This document shows, one piece after another, positions 49,717 through 62,341 of a stretch of 64,000 bases of DNA. Under the pieces are notes generated by a model. The model ran no database searches, was not told the DNA's origin, and was given only the letters and a program-made list of their open reading frames with translations. The position numbers were made by a program, and so were the translations under genes. Source of the stretch: Membranipora membranacea. Lineage: Eukaryota > Bryozoa > Gymnolaemata > Cheilostomatida > Membraniporidae. The stretch lies in contig OU612070.1 in the NCBI GenBank assembly GCA_914767715.1, forward strand, positions 27,516,025 through 27,580,024, in the 5' to 3' direction. The number at the start of each line of letters is the position of its first letter. Position 1 is the first letter of the stretch.

Positions 49717-50881
49717 TTTGGTATCTTTCTCGTTGGTCCCGGCTTCAGTAATGCCTCATTCATTGTAGGTGAGCTTTTATATACGGCCTCACCCTCAACC
49801 TAATCGCGCTGTTACTTAGACTACCAAATCAGCTTAATCGATCTACTAGATCACTATCAAACCAACCTTAGTGCAGTCATAAAGATTTTCATATAATTTA
49901 CTTACATGGTACTCCGATTTACGACATATGGTTAATTGGGCGACTAATCCTCGATATTTAAGGTTTAGCGAAAGCTCTGCCACACCAGACTGACTAAGGA
50001 GAATAGTTTAGTTATCGATTAAGCAGGTGTCAAAATGAGCTGGGAGAATGATCTCCATTATACAACAATTATGATTTTGAGATAGAAAACATTTTATAAA
50101 AAAAAAGTGCACAGAGAAATAATATTTTGGGCGATGTCAATTGGGTATCAGAGAGTACAAATCCATCTGGATCTTTATCAGTCATCTCGCACTCATCAAC
50201 AAAGTTAATCAACAGGTGATACATTATATGAAGATGTTTTGGTGGGAAAACAGCTCAGAAAAACCTGAGAAAGGACCAACATCGTGATAGACCAACACAA
50301 TTGTTTTATATAAATTATATCATTCTGTAAGACAAATCCTACGACGGCACCTTCCTAAACACTTTCCTGGAACAGTACCACCAATATACAATATACAATA
50401 GTATGATAATATATATATATATATATATAATAATAATAAATATGTTAATTCAGTTACTGTCAGATTGCTGCCTTTGCATAAGACTGCCTATTGAATTAAT
50501 AGAACGGAGATGATTTCTCTCCAAATCAAAACACAGTCAGCTATTTACAAAGGAAAATCTATTAATTGATTAAGCAGCGTATAATGGGATGCCCTCTGTA
50601 AATAGGTAAATACTTCAACGCTGATTAGCAAGACAAAAGATTATCCGTACGAAATAATTGAGCAGTTGGACTGATTATTGATAAAAAGGTGACTGGTCTC
50701 AGAAGTTTCTGACAATCTGCAATGAGAATATAGACAGTAACTGACAGTTATTTCAGTTGATGTACAAAGAAAATATAGAGAGCTTTGTTTGGATTAGACG
50801 AGATGTAAAAAGTCGATGGTAATCATCCCCTGACTGACTCTGACTAGATAAAGTCTAACTTCACCACCTCTCTCTCCATGA
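49717..50881. other. Divergent promoter region between the EGF gene and CNBD2
   Basis: Head-to-head spacer of 1.2 kb. Apart from the TATA box and a (TA)n tract at 50409-50428 no feature stands out. Confidence 0.6.
49774..49783 (-). promoter_or_regulatory. TATA box of the EGF-domain gene
   Basis: TATATAAAAG on the minus strand, about 58 nt upstream of the ATG at 49716. Transcription would start near 49750, giving a very short 5' leader. A strong TATA box suits a tissue-specific, highly expressed secreted protein. Confidence 0.65.
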
Positions 50882-53800
50882 ATGAACAACACCATAGACC
50901 GATATCAGGTGAGTAAAACTTGGAGGACTTATTATTTTTTTACCAAATTCAGATGATAAATGACAAGTCACACAATCGATACTTAGATCTTTTTTCAATC
51001 ACTGAATCTGGCTGCGCGAAATTATCTAGAGTTCTCTGCCGACCTTCCAACAACATCTGACAATAATATTTTTAATTATTATTACACAGCAGAAATGCAG
51101 CACACAGACACAATGGCTTGCAAGTAGTCATTAACTGTAGAAGATGGCTTCTTCAAGGGTCGATGCCAAGGTAGCCAGTAATCAGGCGCTAGAGCTAGCA
51201 ACATGGAGGCAGCAGCAGAAAAGTGAGTAATCATATCAAAATTGTACCTGGACTACCTGTGACCTTGAGATAATAATATATATATATATGTATTGTAAAA
51301 TAAAAATCAGATAACCCCATTTATGATACAACCCTGGCTGCTTGATACGTAAAAACAGCGTTACCCGAATAATCCAAAATCTCATGATGTACGCATATCA
51401 TACAACTTGGTGCGTCAGACGGTTTTTCACAAAGTCAGGGGGGGGGGAGAGGATGGGCATTCTGATTAGTTTTCATTAAATTTCTGTGACATTGAGATAA
51501 TATATAAACCATGTGATGGTTATCATTTGATAGGTTAACATGACTAGTGTATCATGGTATCAGTGTGAGAAGTGACTGAATAATATAAATGCTCTGCAAG
51601 TTCAAGGCCGGTGAGTTGTTTTGGAAATAAGCTGAAGTAAGCAGACTTTATTGTTTTGAGGAGCATCTTTATTTTCTGAAAGATCTATATCATCTGAATA
51701 CAAAGTTGGATATAATTAAGAACATTACATGGTAAATACATAAACTAAAGAACCCAGTTGGATTTCTTCTCCTCTGACCTCGTAAATAGAACCTGTGGAT
51801 GATGTAGGCATACCGTACAATATATATATGCTTATTCTGATAGTCCAGGGACATTCAATGGTTTATCATTCGGGGCCACATTTAAACAAGCGGCAGGCAC
51901 AACTAGCAGGGTGGGGGGGGGCGTCGGACAGTGGGCAAGAGTCTGGGGAGCTCAGACTAAGCGTAACTAAGAGTCAATATTTTACTATTTAGGTACAACC
52001 CTAGGTAAGGATTTGTCTCCTTTCTCTCGATATATTTATATGCACCAGCCATCAACCTCCGTCTAGGTTACACCAGACATTACCAATGCTTATGAGCCGG
52101 TACCATTTGTAACATTAGCTGCATATCCGATCCGCAGACATGTATGTAACTTAATGTAATCAAACGAATAGTTATTTTCTCCGCATGGGACATTCGATAT
52201 TTTAGAACACTTGAGGATTTGATATATTTAAGCCATTACTCTATCGATGATTTGACGAGTGGTCAGGAAAGTGCATTCAATTGTCACGGCACTGGAATCA
52301 ATCTACATTCAACAATCTCCACCTAAATCCTTATTATAAAGTGAATAACATTAATGTATTGATATTACAAAAATCCAATTTGGTCTTAATTTCTATTTTC
52401 ATAAATGAATTAAATTTATTTGCTTTCAATTCTAACATAATACGGACTAGGAATTGTCAAGGCATTATCGAGTTGCTGTGAGCATACAATGGGACAGTTT
52501 GAGATGCCTATGTATATTAGTGTTGATAGGGATTGTATACTGGCTGTCAACAGATTTGTCATTGCCACTGTTGGCCTTCAATCATACTTGACCAGCTGTA
52601 ATGAGGTGGCAAAAGCGATGGTAAATAAAGAGCTAATCAAGACGTGGGACGACATCTACATACAGGGCAAATAATAAATAGAGTAAAGTAAAACAACAGA
52701 CATTGAGACAACCTTCTATAGACGTCATCGCTAATGTCCTCAGTGACAATGCCACAACGTAATCAAAGACAGTTAGAGGTGGAGAAGTATTTTCTAGCAA
52801 TTAGTCCGAGATCCACTACGATTACTGGGAGGACTTCTAATGAGGACTCGAATAAGAGGAAGACATACCAACCAACACACAGAGTGCACTGGAGTCCGAC
52901 AAGACGCCATCGTGAAGAGCTTCCTCCCAGAAGCAATACAGACTTCCCATTCCGTTCAACAAGCTATACTGAGGATTTTACTCCAAGAAGTCTTCTCACA
53001 TCTGAATTCAAATTTGAGGACGACGACAGACAGGCTAGTATAGCCAAGCTGCCTCAGCTGTTTCCCTCGCTGAAAGTTCACAGGCTATCTGACGGCAAAC
53101 AGATCTCATACAACAGTAATCCAGAGAAGGAATACGATGAGCAGATATGGAGAGAGCTTAACCCTAATAAGATTCCTCCAATTCCTCCTTTGATGCAAAT
53201 AAAAGAGATCACTGAAGAAGAAGTTGATGGTGTGATACGACAGCACGATATACCTGTAAAGTATCAGCACTATCGGAGTAGAAGAGAAAGCATCGAGAAA
53301 GCTGCCAAAGAGAACTGGATACTGACTCAAGAGAACAAAGAAATGCAAAAGAGACACGCTAAACAGTGGAAAAGTCTTCAAATCTTATTTGATAAACAAA
53401 GTAATCTTTAGTCATATATACAGCTAACTAACACAATTTTTAGTTTTTATCTGCCCTGGTCAGGGTTGTTATGAGAGAATGAGACTATTTAATTTACAGG
53501 TTCGGTTATAGCGTATGTGAAACATCACAAATCCTTGGCAACTTGCCTGGTACATAAATTTTATTAAGGGGATCCTGTTTGATTTTAGTTAACCAGACTC
53601 ATGAGCTGCTAACGAAGAGAGTGAGAGAGGTGCGAGGTATGTGCAAACCTCGATGTGAGGCCATATCTATACTACCTAGTCTTACAGAGTCCCAGCGTCG
53701 ACTAGTTGAGGTAAGGAATAGCAACTAAACCAGTACATACATCTACTGGGGTTTACCATCAGTGCGAGGGCGGGATTGGTTATCCTGTGCTACACCCTTG

Positions 53801-56800
53801 TCTGTCTGGGGTTTCTTACTATGGACTTGGAGTGCTCAAATGATATAGGTCCAAATCAACTGTAGTTACACCATATCGCATGGTCCCAAAAACAAGGTGG
53901 GCTTATCAACATGAAATGTCTGTCTGTGTGTTACTGATTATATTGTTGACAGCAAAGTAATCTGCCGGATTATGGGCATAAAACCAATGGGCAATGAACT
54001 TGTAGGTACGTGTCTCTAATGTGTGTATATCCAGAGTGAGATTATGTCATAAAACAACAGGTAGATTAGTTCTAGTAAACTACTCATGCTACAGGATGGT
54101 TATCTTAATCCCTCTGAGCTAATCTTACTGTCTTCGTTATACAGGAGCTGACAGAGAAGAACTCTGTGGAGTTTATGGTAGAGAGAAGAGCTCATAGAAA
54201 GGTATGCAGCTAACATTCTGTCAATCTGATCGTACCAAACCCTGCTCAGTCAATGGGGCATAAATAAACATCCTCATTATATTGACTTAGATACATACAA
54301 GAATGTTATATTTATCGATTATCGATCTACAATTTGGCAGTTACCCCTGCGGGACCTAGAAGTATTATTAGAAACCTCAGGAAGTGTGAGAGAGTGAGAA
54401 TCCATACATGTTTCAACAAAGGTACATACAGGGTTACCCGTTCGTTTCTAACACAACCACACGTCGCTGCCGCTGGCATCCATCAGTACTATCTAGTCGT
54501 GGCTTTACTTATGTGTGATCAATCTAAATAACCTAGAGGTGTGTAAATTTGTTCTTTAGCCATATGAGCGGTTCCACCATGCCGGGCGGTTAGTGCTGAT
54601 TATGGTACATGGTTTCAATGATGCCAGAAGAAGGTATCACCATGTGGATGCTATGAGCAAACAGCCAATCAAGGGAGCTTCATCAGACATCTTTGTAGAT
54701 GTGGAGTATGAGAAGAAGGCAGCTATCACACCTGGTGTAGGATTATATATGAATGGCAGCAAATGCAATTATTGTATTTTGTTGTCAATCTTAATAACTT
54801 GGAAAACTTTGAAAGGTGTTTTAATTCCTCAGAAAACTTTGAATCAATATTATTCTTTCTTCAGATTCAGTCAAATTGTATGCTGTTGATACCATTCGAT
54901 TATGACTGCTTTGTGATTATCACTGCTTTCCATCATACACAATCATCAGTTGATAGCCACATAAAAATGATATTATTTTAAATAATAGACATGTTTTCTT
55001 TCACTCAGATTGCACCAGAGCTGCATATGGCCTTTATATCCCAGCCCGAGTATCGTACTCATGAAGAGATCACACAGATATTGTGGGTTATCCGATCTTC
55101 CAAAGCATTCATGGATCTATTTCCTGATGATATGGAATATGAAATAGCTAGGTGAGAGATTTTCAATTACTATTGGGAGTTGGCTACTCCGTTCCCAAGA
55201 TGCAATTTTTTTTCAAATAAATTGTCAAATGGGATACATTCTAAAGGGCCTCCAACCTGTAAACAGTGATGTTTGTTGCACAGGCTCCTTCACTTTTGAT
55301 AAAATATCATATCATTTTAACTGTTACTGGTAATGTTTATCGCCTCTATGGATGAGCTGTTTTAAAAAAATGGTCCTCATTTTTCACATGGCACCATTTG
55401 TCTCATTATTTTGGTTGGTGCCGACAACATATAAAAGCTCTATTTAAATGTCTACGGTTGGTGCAAAGTATATATATAAATGCATATATATATATATATA
55501 TATATACTGTAACAGAGGATTTGTTTTTGTATCAGGAGGGTTACATATGAGCGATATGATGAGGGCAGAGTATTAGCTTACCAAAGTCGTAAACCAGACA
55601 AGTTTTATTATGTGATTTCTGGGAAGCTCAGCTTACTGATGGAATATCAACTGCACACTGGTACTGTCACTAGGGTAGTAGGAGAGCAACTGAAAGGCGA
55701 ACATAGCGATGTGAGTAGTTCATCGTAGTTTACAAAGTTTTAAAAGAGTACAAGTAGAAAGTCTGTTTACAAGTAGATCTCAGTGTAATGAATCTCTGAT
55801 ATCTCTGATTGGGACTCTATAACTAAGTCTAGAATTTAGTTTGTTCAAATAATCAATTTGAAGTCAGAATTTTTATTATCAGACGCAGATAGGATCTTTT
55901 TTTTCAAATTCGATCCAAGACAACACAGAAATATCCTGCTCTGATATATGAATGTTGAGCACAAGGCATCATGGTGAGAAGAGAATGGACAGCTCTTACC
56001 ATATTCTGTATATTGTTATCTAACCACTGACTCCTGTGACAGGTGGAGGAGCTGGAGAAGCAGTGGCACAGGGAGAACCATCTGGTGGCTAAAGGTGGAG
56101 TGGAGCTCCTCAGCTTAGAAAGAGAAGATTTCTTCTACCTAACAAAATTTGATGAAGGTAAAGACCAAATTACTACAATGATCAGTCGTAAACCACTTGT
56201 AAAAATACACATAAACAGAACTAGTCTAAGCCCCCAGACTTTTACCCCCGCCCGACGGCCCCCGGCGGATGAAACTCAGAACATGTGACTAAAGGATACA
56301 GATAGATACTCTAAGATAATTTGATTTTCAAACATTCTCTTATAATTTCAGGATTGCCGTTGGAATTCCTTCGAACAGTTGATATTTTCTCAGAGTTTCC
56401 TGTGGAGCAGTTCGAGGATGAGCCAGACTCTATCAGCTGCAAGTATTATGGGTGAGTGTCATAAAAAATTCAACATCTTTATGTGTGCAGTCTATCACAT
56501 CAGACTGTGGGTCTAGCTGCTGTGTGCACACCCGTGGCATGTCTGTAATCTCTGGCACACGACTAAGTCATAAAACTGGAACTAGCTGCCGACACGCTTA
56601 GCTTTACGTATGTACGGGTTATTATAGGGAATGTAAAGCGCTAATTACTGCGAGAATTATTGGTTTCATCGACACCAGGTGAGTCAGATAGGGATTCCAT
56701 CTGGATCAACCCCTCACCAACCGGAGACATGAACAGGTATAACTAGCAGTATCCAGTACCTCTCATTCTGATATACACTGTTTATGCTGACAGAATACAG

Positions 56801-57436
56801 ACCTTTTACAAGAGATTATTAATTTCACAGTATGGTCGAGATTTCTATACACATGTGGAAATGTTGCTCGCAAACAAGGGAATAAAACCATGACCAAGAT
56901 ATCTGAGCTTTCAAACTATGAACTAATAGAGAAATTTCTCTATAAGTTTATGTTTCAAACTCAATCCTTAATAGGCTACAACTTGTACTGGCCATGTAAC
57001 ACAATAAGAACATGTCGTCTCGTAGCTCAATTATGATTATGAACAGAATTGAAGTTATTGTCAAAAAAAAGTCACAAAATTAAATAACCTGTTTTATTCA
57101 TTACTCAAAAATTCGAAAAATATACACGCAGCTCCTCTTCACTTTGATAGGCGTGGCCAAATTCTAGTAGCCGATTCGAACAGAACTCCCTTCGTCTATG
57201 TGGTGAAGTCAGGAAGAGTGAAGGTTGTAAGGACACAAAGTATTCTGGATATTGACTCTTGTGAATCATACACAGTAGATGCAAAGAAAAGGCCGGAGGA
57301 TCCCCTGAACACACAAACAACCCTCACAACCCATGCTGATGGTATGCTGAAAAAGTGTTCTCTTTGGGTTAATCATACACTTTTACAAACCACAATAATA
57401 TGCAGAGGTAAATTTCTGCTTGATCGAGGGTACTGA

Positions 57437-57481
<45 letters not shown>

Positions 57482-60400
57482 TCACCCATCAATATACCAT
57501 AATTTATAATGTTTATGGATAGCCAACTAGGAATTATTCCCCCATGTTAAGTCAAGATGTGACAACTTCAAATATAGCTTATACGATATCCTAGCATAAT
57601 CAATATCTGATTATAAACATCAGTTTATGCCTTCAGCCATGATGGGAATCCTGGCATATCAACGCAGAGTGAAGACAATGATTCAAGAGCCCATACAAAG
57701 CAGGGCAAGCCCGAGAATGTCGGTAACAAGTCGAATAGGCACATCGAAACCCAAACCGAAAACCTCAATGTCCTCACAATATATAACAACACCGGGACGC
57801 GGTCTTGTCAGGGAAAGCAGTAATCTTGGGCTCAGTCGGAAATCCATCAGCATAAAAGTAAGTTAATCAATCTACCAAAAATACACATCTAAATTTTAAA
57901 GGACGCACCCCCTCAATTATGTCGTCAGCTCATGATCAGAATTGCACATATGAACACTGAACAGATAGAACATAATTCTGTTGAATTAATTGAGTTCACT
58001 TTTCTCCAGTCATGACAGTGACACCAAAATTGTCTTAAATATTTTAGCAACATTTTAATTTAATCATTCCTTTTCCAGATTGATTCACCCACCACATCTG
58101 CCAAAAAGAGAAACGCAGCAGGGAGGCACAAGTCTAACTATAGTCCATTCAGCCTACCGTCAATAATGAATCTCAAGGACATACAAAATCCAGATTATCC
58201 TGAATTAGAGGAAGAGGTGAGAGTGCATCATTATGGAATGTTTCTCTTTATTTATAAGTGCTGGTAACTCTTATCAGATCATGATAAGAAGAGATGGAGA
58301 GTCTAAAAACAAATACCTCATATAAGCTGGGATAGGGGCAGTTAACACCCCCTTTCTCACCTGTTATTCCCAAGTTTTGATACAGAGTGCACCTTCATCC
58401 AACAGGACAAAAAGTGATACCTAACATCACTGTCACAGATAACAAAAACCAGGGAGGTGTCAAAAGCTCTCTGCAAAAACGAGATACCCGCAAATACTTA
58501 GTAGTTATCTTCTCTCTCGTAGGATCCAGCTGCAGCTAAAACTAAGCTGATGCTGCCAGTGATAATTGGGATACCGACTAAAAGGGTGACTGATGCTCTC
58601 AAACCTATAGAGAAGACTTGGATAGATGAGGTATGGGTTATCTACATAATGTTGTGTGTTATTCATCTTCGTACAAAGCAAGCTGCGTAAATCCATTATT
58701 CTGCAAATATACCTCAAGGCTGTTACCGACTGATTCAGTATACAGATTTAAGTTCCTAAACAGCAACCATACATCCTCTTAAATAAATCCGAGGTTTTCC
58801 CAACAAACCTTCTATCTTGCCTAGTTTACCTGCTCACTTTCGATGTGATAATTTGATGTGACTCTTTGTGCCAGGAGCGGAAGATTCCAGAACTACCGCA
58901 GCTCATCACTACTAGAAGTGACTCAAACAAGGTGCTGCCAGAGAGAAGTACATATCTACAGCTAGACGTCCTCAAACCCAAAGAAGTATTTGTGAGTATC
59001 AAAATATAAATATATAGTAATTATTAACATCTTGAAAATTATTAAAAAAATATCTCATCTCGAAGCGCAGATAATCTCTTGGATTAGTTACATTGGTTGA
59101 CCAAGTCATGAACAGAAAACTCCACATTACTAACAAATTATACTGAGCTATACCAGGTTACCCTGGTTATACCACATTCAAGTGGTACATCAGCATAGAG
59201 CCTTAAATACAGATGCAGTCAATTAACTACCCACAATCAGCCAGCAAGGATGTTAGTGGTTTAAATTTAAAATTGAATTTGACACCGACTTTGATGCGCA
59301 ATCAGAGCGATGAGACATTATGGTAATCAATTCGCTGAATGTTCGGCAGACATACATTTGCAATGGTAATTTTTAATTTTAATGATGATTTGATCTCAGA
59401 GTTTCAGCAAAGAGGAAATCGACATGTCTATGGTATAATTTTCTGTAATTTATTGTAACAATAAGATGTTGTGTACTATAATTGTCTTCTTTACATATTA
59501 TACAAAAATCTTCTTCAGATAGACAATGTTCAGCCAACATTATATCTAGCTTTATTAACTCCTATCACGCTTTTGGCTTGTTATAGAAACCAGCTAAACC
59601 AATAACAAAACACAGTTCATTGCCAGCAAATATCCACTGACATGCAACATTTTCTCTGCTAGTTTTACATTTTTAACGTAGTGTTGTAGTTTTCTAGATG
59701 TTTATCATGTCATTGCCACCACAGATTCTACGGAGTCAAAAGTTATGTCCTCCAAATTTATGTGATCAATGTTCCGCCTCAGATATTCTGAGACTTGTAT
59801 GTTATAATTTACCAGACAGTGAACTTCATGTGCAATCAAGCTATTCAACCACGCATGCAATCAGAACAATGTTGACAGGTTGTACACGGGACCCTACATT
59901 TAGATGTCTTGTTTCTGCTTGCAGGGTTTAGATCACTTACATGAGGCAAAGTTCTCAGAAGGGAAAGGTGTGATGCTGGTATGTAGACATGTCACATGAC
60001 AAATTACTTGAGGATGAGTGATAGCAGTAGCTTTTTATTGCAGCACTGGTAGCAGGGAGTTTGGGAAATGTGCTCAACTCACTGCTGGTAGTACGCTATT
60101 ATACTCGAAATAAGATTTCATGAGTTGTCTTCCCTTGCTTCAAGTAACGAATAAAAACAAACATTTCCACGCTTTTTGAACAAGAGAACTACCGTCCAGA
60201 TGACCTGGGAGTTGCATATCTGATGTTTTCATCCTGCAGGACCAAGCGACTCTGAACTCTGAATCTTTTGTTATAGATAAGTGATGGTGCTGAAGTGATA
60301 ACTATAACTAAGAGATTCTTCTTACAGAACGCTAACAATAATACTATGCTCAAAGTAGAGACAAGGGTAGGTGAAGACTAAATAATAAGTTTACTGAGGG

Positions 60401-60773
60401 TACACTGCTCTATGAATACTTCGTTACTCTTTGATTAGTACGATGATTATCCTGACAGCATAGCTGTATACGGCAGCGTGATCGCTCACAGCCCCAGCTG
60501 TTTAGTTTCAAATCTATCCCACGATGCAATTACTCATTCTAGACATATTGTATGATCTTGAAATTAATAAGGCCCTAAAAAGCATACACTGTATCCTGGG
60601 ATGGAAACCAGCCACCTGAATGATAGGTAGATCTGATTCTGAACTTGTAGTTTAAAGAGTATATGGATATGAAGCAAGCTAAGGAGGTGCTGTATAGGAA
60701 CTCAAACTGGGAACAGTTCAGATCTAATATACTCAAAGACACCCTGACATCTCTGCGAAGGACACAAGTATGA
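50882..60773 (+). CDS. CNBD2: Cyclic nucleotide-binding-domain protein, CNBD2-like
   Basis: Eighteen exons: 50882-50908, 51141-51222, 52744-53400, 53589-53710, 54145-54201, 54560-54736, 55009-55151, 55536-55710, 56043-56157, 56352-56451, 57151-57341, 57637-57857, 58079-58216, 58523-58630, 58875-58991, 59925-59978, 60277-60366, 60651-60773. All phases agree: 898 residues (human CNBD2 576). A long disordered N-terminus precedes FHHAGRLVLIMVHGFNDARR and a first CNB fold (VTYERYDEGRVLAYQSRKP, KFYYVISGKLSLLM, VELLSLEREDFFYL), then a second partial one (GRGQILVADSN, FVYVVKSGRVKVV). ISDGAEVITITKRFFL near the end fits the family. The phosphate-binding signature (FGExAL...RxAT) is not recognisable, so nucleotide binding may be lost. 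The start at 50882 joins exon 2 in phase 0; the ATG at 51144 is an alternative. AATAAA at 61087-61092 may end the transcript. Relatives act in sperm. Confidence 0.85.
51904..51961 (-). repeat. GC-rich dispersed repeat, copy 2 (antisense in CNBD2 intron 2)
   Basis: Read on the minus strand: CTTAGTCTGAGCTCCCCAGA, then CTCTTGCCCACTGTCCGACG and a run of C. Same order as 36085-36138 but more diverged. Confidence 0.7.
55474..55506. repeat. (TA)n microsatellite
   Basis: TA-rich run in a CNBD2 intron, close to the acceptor of the exon at 55536. Confidence 0.85.
56221..56268 (+). repeat. GC-rich dispersed repeat, copy 3 (CNBD2 intron 9)
   Basis: CTAGTCTAAGCCCCCAGACT, then TTTACCCCCGCCCGACGGCC: about 88% like 36085-36138, with single-base deletions in the C runs. 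The intron is only 194 bp, so the repeat makes up a quarter of it. Confidence 0.85.
57440..57478. repeat. (TA)n microsatellite
   Basis: About nineteen TA units in a CNBD2 intron. Confidence 0.95.
60046..60091. mobile_element. 32-bp hairpin insertion with 7-bp target duplication
   Basis: 60053-60084 begins CAGGGAGTTTGGGA and ends AACTCACTG (9-bp arms, one mismatch). CTGGTAG lies directly on both sides (60046-60052 and 60085-60091). Its first 14 bases equal those of the element at 62032-62065. It is in a CNBD2 intron. Confidence 0.6.
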
Positions 60774-61576
60774 CATCACCACAGCCAGCACAATGTCATA
60801 GGAAATAATGCTAAAGCCATTTACCAACTCACCACAGTTCAACAAAGTGCATCTAACTATTAAACTCTGGTACAAAAAAACGTTCTTCCAAAGACATTTT
60901 TCTATATTTGGTTAATGATTGTGAGAGTTGTGGTGGGGCTGGATGATGAATGAATGATGAGTACATGTATTAGGTTATAATGATGCCAGAGAGTAAGATA
61001 AGTTTGAAGTGCCAAAAACCTCAGAACACTTCATTGATGAGCTCAGTACTTCCTTTAACATAGTTTAACACACAAAGGCATCATTGAATAAAATGCTGCT
61101 GAGAATACCTCAATCACCTCATACCACGAGGAGAGCGACAGACAGCGGCGTGCACCAGGGTGTCACTTTTAGAGGTTTTGTTTTGGCCTCAAACCAACCT
61201 GAGCTCATACTTATTAACCCGGCAGCTCAGAATTATTCGCTCATCTAATTTGCTCAACTAACTCAATAAGATTGTTTACATTTGCTTCTGCTTGAAGGTG
61301 GAAGTAGTTTATTTTTTATTTCCTTTGTAAAGAAATCATATGGCCAAGAGGTATTTTACAATGTTTTTGTTGATGCTGTAAGTAAAGTGCAAAGTATCGC
61401 ACAAGTAATTAGTGATAATAATAAAGTATTGCATAAATTTTGCAATCTTAGCATTTTTTGCAGAAACTTACACCAATTGAACTAATTTTGAATATAAAAA
61501 TAGAAATAATATATAAACATTAATCAAGTTGAAGTCCGATGTGATTAGAGACGAGGTATTTTAGAGACGAGGTATT
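60774..61576. other. Tail-to-tail spacer between CNBD2 and GINS1
   Basis: AATAAA at 61087-61092 (plus) and at 61308-61320 (minus, two copies) fit the ends of the two transcripts. A 16-bp tandem duplication (61546-61577) touches the GINS1 stop codon. No other gene seen. Confidence 0.6.
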
Positions 61577-61577
61577 T
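61546..61577. repeat. 16-bp tandem duplication at the GINS1 stop
   Basis: TAGAGACGAGGTATTT twice in succession. It lies at the first bases of the GINS1 3' untranslated region. Confidence 0.9.
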
Positions 61578-62341
61578 TACCTGAGTATGTGCTCGAGGAT
61601 ACCTTGTCGTATTAGCTGCTCGCAATCTTGTCTTGGCAACAGATGCTAAAAATAGACGGGATGAGACAAAGGTAAACAGACAACAAGCGCCAGGCTTCCC
61701 TAGGAAAAGTCTAACAGTGGACGAGCGCCAGGCCAGCATAGGAAAAGTCTGTCTGCTCCGAGGGAGCCAATTCTCACAAGTGTCGCCTTTCAGACGCACA
61801 AAAAATTGGTAAACTTTGCTGCGCAACGTAAACTGTACAAATTGATAATAAACAAAAGTTTGGCAACTTATGAAACGTACAAATTAATAATAAACAAGAG
61901 TTTGGCAACTACGAAATATACATAAAAGTATATTGTGCACAATGCCTGTCAGAGTACTTCTACTATCTACATGGGGAAGTAAACTCTGACAACCAATTAG
62001 TAAAATTATATAACCATGAGATGATGGCATCAGGGAGTTTGGGACAGCTTTCCCTAACTCCCTGGTGGTATGGCATCGTTACGATCTATGAGTTAAGAGG
62101 CTTACACCAATAAAATTTGTAAAATTCAAATTAGATTGAAGAGAAACCTGATTCTGAGCGCACCAACATCAGGATTTTTCCTGATGCACTGTAATGCGTA
62201 GGGGAAATCTGATCAGTCATAAATACGTATACCACTAGTCAATCTAACCCAGTAATCCCTGCCTACCTGCAAACCTTTTTTGATGGCAACCCGAGTGCCA
62301 TCTGATAAAATCAGATCTCCATAATCAGTTAGACATCTCAC
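61577..62341 (-). CDS. GINS1: DNA replication complex GINS subunit PSF1, C-terminal exons
   Basis: Two exons, 62341-62267 and 61645-61577, encode the last 48 residues: VRCLTDYGDLILSDGTRVAI then KKGLQ, joined to HLLPRQDCEQLIRQGILEHI-LR and a stop. This is the B-domain at the end of PSF1 (GINS1), a subunit of the GINS tetramer within the CMG replicative helicase in the nucleus; in PSF1 this small domain is the part that contacts CDC45 and other partners. Splice sites (TTGTAG|GTGAGA, CAG|GTAGGC, TTTTTAG|CATCTG) are good and phases are 0. The preceding exon, which should end ...SLYIE, was not found between 62342 and 64000, so it is either beyond the window or too diverged for me to see. Two AATAAA copies at 61308-61320 fit its 3' end. 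Confidence 0.87.
61682..61908. repeat. Short imperfect duplications in GINS1 intron
   Basis: AGCGCCAGGC and TAGGAAAAGTCT recur about 40 bp apart (61686-61752). ATAATAAACAA and GAGTTTGGCAACT-like words recur about 47 bp apart (61844-61908). Confidence 0.65.
62025..62077. mobile_element. 34-bp hairpin insertion-like repeat in GINS1 intron
   Basis: 62032-62065 has 14-bp arms (CAGGGAGTTTGGGA and TCCCTAACTCCCTG, one mismatch) and a CAGCTT loop. ATGGCAT precedes it directly (62025-62031) and recurs at 62071-62077, five bases beyond the right end, so the duplication is imperfect. Confidence 0.55.

Noticed and set aside
52734-53411. CNBD2 start at the methionine at 52734
   Set aside because: TCCTCAG at 52737-52743 is an acceptor whose phase matches exon 2 exactly, so the ATG lies in the intron.
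59149-59166. ACCAGGTTACCCTGGT hairpin with TATACCA flanks as a further micro-insertion
   Set aside because: Only 6-bp arms, and the flanking repeat overlaps the arms; too short to separate from chance.
61545-61826. A 93-codon minus-strand gene
   Set aside because: It overlaps the GINS1 last exon in another frame and runs through duplicated intron sequence; no family resemblance.
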